From contig NC_135256.1 of NCBI RefSeq assembly GCF_964204865.1, positions 18,753,703 through 18,817,702 of the forward strand: a stretch of DNA of 64,000 nt, written 5' to 3'. The notes under the pieces are model-generated. The model saw only the letters and a list, made by a program, of their open reading frames with translations. It made no database searches and was not told the origin of the DNA. This stretch comes from Styela clava (taxonomy: Eukaryota; Chordata; Ascidiacea; Stolidobranchia; Styelidae). Below are positions 61,201-64,000 of the stretch, piece after piece (position 1 is the stretch's first letter; the number at the start of each line of letters is the position of its first letter). Made by a program: the position numbers and the translations under genes.

Positions 61201-63801
61201 TTGGTCAGAGTTGGTTGGCCGAACCTTCAGCTGTCAATGCTATAATAATTTCAACAAGGCCTACAACTGGTCTAAGAAATCTAGTCAGGCTAATCTATAA
61301 ACCACAATTTTGTTGAATAGCTAGATGACAAACAATGCTGCAGTATGGTTCCATCAAGTGAGTACAAATTCTTTGTCAGGTTTATGATCTGAAAAAAAGG
61401 ATGCAGATAACAATGACATGTAAAGCAGTGAGCTGAGTAAAGCAGACCAAAACAAGTTCTCGTACAATATACCCTAATAAAACAGAACCCAGGTCATTTG
61501 GAACATATTCTAAATTAGTGTTTCCCCGGCACATGGGTGTGACCTAAAACTGGGGCGCCTAAAAATCCTGGGCACCTTGTTTTTTCAACAGTCAGTAGTC
61601 AGTTGTTGATTTTATTTTCCAGTGGATTTTAGGTATCACAGCATGAAAACTTGGCAACATCTATTTTGTTTATTAAGTGCCATGATTTCAAAAACCTGCC
61701 CATTGCAAACAAGCAATTTTCTCACTTTTCTGTAGTTTCTGGGCAATAAATGTCAAATGATCCTCTTATATTTGTCACTAATTTTGCGGCCATGAAAACA
61801 ATACATGTCGTTTAGTATGTGAGAATATCCTTGAGTAGCAAGATTTCACCAAATTTATTTATTTCTTCAAATTTGAGTGGACTGAAAAAAGGTTGGGAAC
61901 CACTGTTCTAGACAAGAGAAGACTTATCCTATAAAATAATATCCTCCATGACAAAAAAATAGGTCATTGGGAACATGGTCTAACGAGAACATATCTTTTG
62001 TACCAAGCGTCACAGATTACTGAAAATTTTGGGTTTATTCATATACAAACATAAATTCAAGTGTTGAGGTGTTAAATAAATTTTCGTAAATTTGAAACAT
62101 TTATGGGTCGCTTTTTTCAGGTTACCAAAGATTTATCTTGATAAAATAATAAGGTGTTAGTTATCCATGACCAAAAATATATCCACTTCGACAATATTGG
62201 GCTCTCCACAATATGATTAGAACGAGACCAGAATCAAATTCAATGCCAAAAAAATACTAAATGAACGCACCAGTCTTTGCATAACAATAGATTTCAACAT
62301 ACATCAGGATGTAGCGAGTGTATGAACAACAAAACATGGAATAGCGATGTTCAAACGTATATATATACCAAAAAGATATACCGGTATATGATATAAAAGA
62401 CTAATATGAATTTCTAAATTTGATAACAAGAGCAAAATCATGAAATGTCTTTGTACAAATAACAGATACTTACCTATACAAAACTATATAATTCAAGCAG
62501 AAAGTTCTAATTCAATTCGCCAAGGGCTTCCATCACATATCAATGTCACGTGGATAGTAACCGCTTCTAGTAGTAGTTCTCGTGCAAGATATTCTCTATC
62601 TGATATTCGCCAAGATTACAAAGAACACATCTGAATTGAAATGATAAAATTTGTAACAATTATTGATAAACAATTGTAGCATATATTTTTTTTAAAACGG
62701 CAAAACAAAAACACTCAACATTCATAAATAAACATGTAAAAAGTGAAAATAAAATACTCCAATAACATAATTAAAAAATCTTCAAAAATAAGGAAGAAAT
62801 TTAACATTATGTTATTGTGTACTTCTACGAGCATTTTTGTTATACACAATCCTTCCTGATATATCTGATAAAAACTCTGGATTCTCCGATTGTTACAGCC
62901 ATAATGTGCAGAGTTGATAATATTTTAAATAAAAGGATACAGGTTGAAATCTTTGTTTGCTAATTCTTTATAGATATCGTCATATCTTGTGTCAAATGGG
63001 TAGACGTTAGGTTTGTCTGCTGAAGGTCCTGGAAGTTTCACTTGGTTACCAGTGCCGAACGACTGCACATTGAATCCCTTTTTTCTGTTAACAAGATAAT
63101 ATAGTTCCTTGGTTTCTTCAAATCAATAAATAAAAATATTCGCATCATTGAGATGCTTTGTGTGGTGTACTGGCGTCACATCTAGATTTATGAGTTCAAG
63201 TAATAAATAAATTTTCTTCAATTTGTAAGTTCTGTTTGATTGATTCAACCAACGTTTAGTTTCTGGGTTACAGAATTGCTTGAAGGATAATCTAAAGTTG
63301 GTCGCTAGAAAAGCAGACAATTTGAAGGTCAGATGACATCACGAAGAAAAGTATAGGTGTGGGTTGAATTGGAATGATATCCCACAAGGTAACCTTCAAA
63401 AAGCTGCACGAGCTCGGATTTCTAGGTTAAGAGTCTTAACTTAAGACACTTTTCTGGAGTGCACGGGCAACATTTTGAGCATCCATGGGTGGAATATAAC
63501 ATACGGTAGGTCTTTAAAAAACTTGGTAAAAGTTATTCTTTGCAAAAATAAAAGCTGTTGACACATTTTATGGTTAGTGATCACCCTGTATATTGGTGCT
63601 GCTGTGATCGACTAACAGTGGACATGACAATATAAAATATATATAATAATACGCTGCTAGTTTGAAAATGTAGATAGAACAATATTTAGAAGTTGGTTCA
63701 AAGACTATAACCAGGAATTCATACTTCATAAATCTGTGTGCTTCCATACTTCTGTTCATATTACTTGAACATACTACAGCAAACTTCAACTTTGATGACA
63801 T
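55216..63801 (-). CDS. SSU72: RNA polymerase II CTD phosphatase SSU72, 193 aa, 5 exons
   Basis: Exons on the minus strand: 63,725-63,801; 62,941-63,084; 57,964-58,103; 57,694-57,812; 55,216-55,317. They total 582 nt with GT-AG junctions in phase (2,2,1,0). The protein opens MSSKLKFAVVCSSNMNRSME; CSSNMNR (Cys11 to Arg17) is the CX5R phosphatase loop. QSFGTGNQVKLPGPSADKPN, YTQNGVLHMLDRNRRIK and EERVYDQIMEDFNNREQE follow. INFDVQDNHEEATIGAF contains the aspartate region (Asp139/Asp142) used as general acid. The end, MDELLQEFEEKTNRCIMHSV then QFY, matches the family tail. Human SSU72 has 194 residues. The enzyme removes Ser5/Ser7 phosphate from the Pol II CTD and works with symplekin in 3'-end processing and termination in the nucleus. 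Intron 2 is 4.8 kb. The 5' UTR begins near the window's right edge. Confidence 0.97.
58104..62940. other. SSU72 intron 2, no nested gene recognised
   Basis: A 4.8-kb intron with only short frames. A hAT-type right end (ggttgggaaccactg) lies at about 61,893-61,907 with no clear left partner. A minus-strand patch at 62,490-62,600 with a GTAAGT donor looks faintly exon-like but is not assignable. Confidence 0.5.
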
Positions 63802-64000
63802 TTTTGTTATGTTTCTTCAGTGATCACAATGTAAAATTAGGACAATTATATATAATCTGTTGAAAATAAAAAATACTGCATCATTTAGATTTATTTGGTA
63901 CAGAATAGTTTGAAATTGATGGAAACAAAATGGGAAAAATTATAATCTGAAAGCCCTGACTTGCCAATCATCTGTTTGAATTAAACATCACAAACTATTC

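Noticed and set aside
62440-62634. Ser-rich 64-codon plus-strand frame and a minus-strand patch with a GTAAGT donor in SSU72 intron 2
   Set aside because: Neither strand gives a complete exon with both splice sites in phase with SSU72, and no family is recognised.

Overview
The window is eukaryotic, animal-type genomic DNA. It is AT-rich, its genes are split by short introns with GT-AG (once GC-AG) junctions, and much of it is non-autonomous DNA transposons. Four multi-exon genes, all on the minus strand, could be assembled exon by exon with every intron phase agreeing. They are SSU72 (RNA polymerase II CTD phosphatase, 193 aa), an EFHD/swiprosin EF-hand protein (234 aa), a family-32 glycosyltransferase (390 aa) and an unrecognised 343-aa protein. 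There is also a one-exon seven-transmembrane receptor-like gene and a decayed 2-O-sulfotransferase copy. I infer an invertebrate, possibly an ascidian, from the intron-rich compact genes, the GT32 and 2-O-sulfotransferase relatives and the MITE load. The sequence alone does not prove the species.

Layout. 1-4,895 holds no gene; it has a ~423-bp tandem repeat whose units each contain an inverted repeat. 4,895-13,735 is segmental copy A, with an orphan first exon (5,230-5,330), the intact 7TM gene (9,130-10,158) and an orphan last exon of the glycosyltransferase (12,507-12,941). 13,735-19,000 is repeats plus the sulfotransferase pseudogene (15,048-15,638). 19,054-28,254 is the unrecognised gene, whose first intron is swollen by two hAT-like elements side by side. 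23,180-39,275 is segmental copy B, with the 7TM paralogue broken by one in-frame TGA (34,926-36,029). 37,893-44,234 is the glycosyltransferase, 46,163-50,632 is EFHD, and 55,216-63,801 is SSU72.

How it fits together. In copy B the two ends of the duplicated segment lie inside two working genes: the first exon of the unrecognised gene on the left and the last exon of the glycosyltransferase on the right. Copy A carries only those severed exons plus the 7TM gene. Copy B is therefore most simply the parental location and copy A the daughter, yet it is the daughter that keeps the open 7TM reading frame. Comparing the two copies also gives near-empty sites for several transposon insertions, so their boundaries and target-site duplications can be read directly. 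EFHD and SSU72 are ordinary conserved housekeeping-type genes outside the duplicated region. No RNA genes or CRISPR arrays were found.
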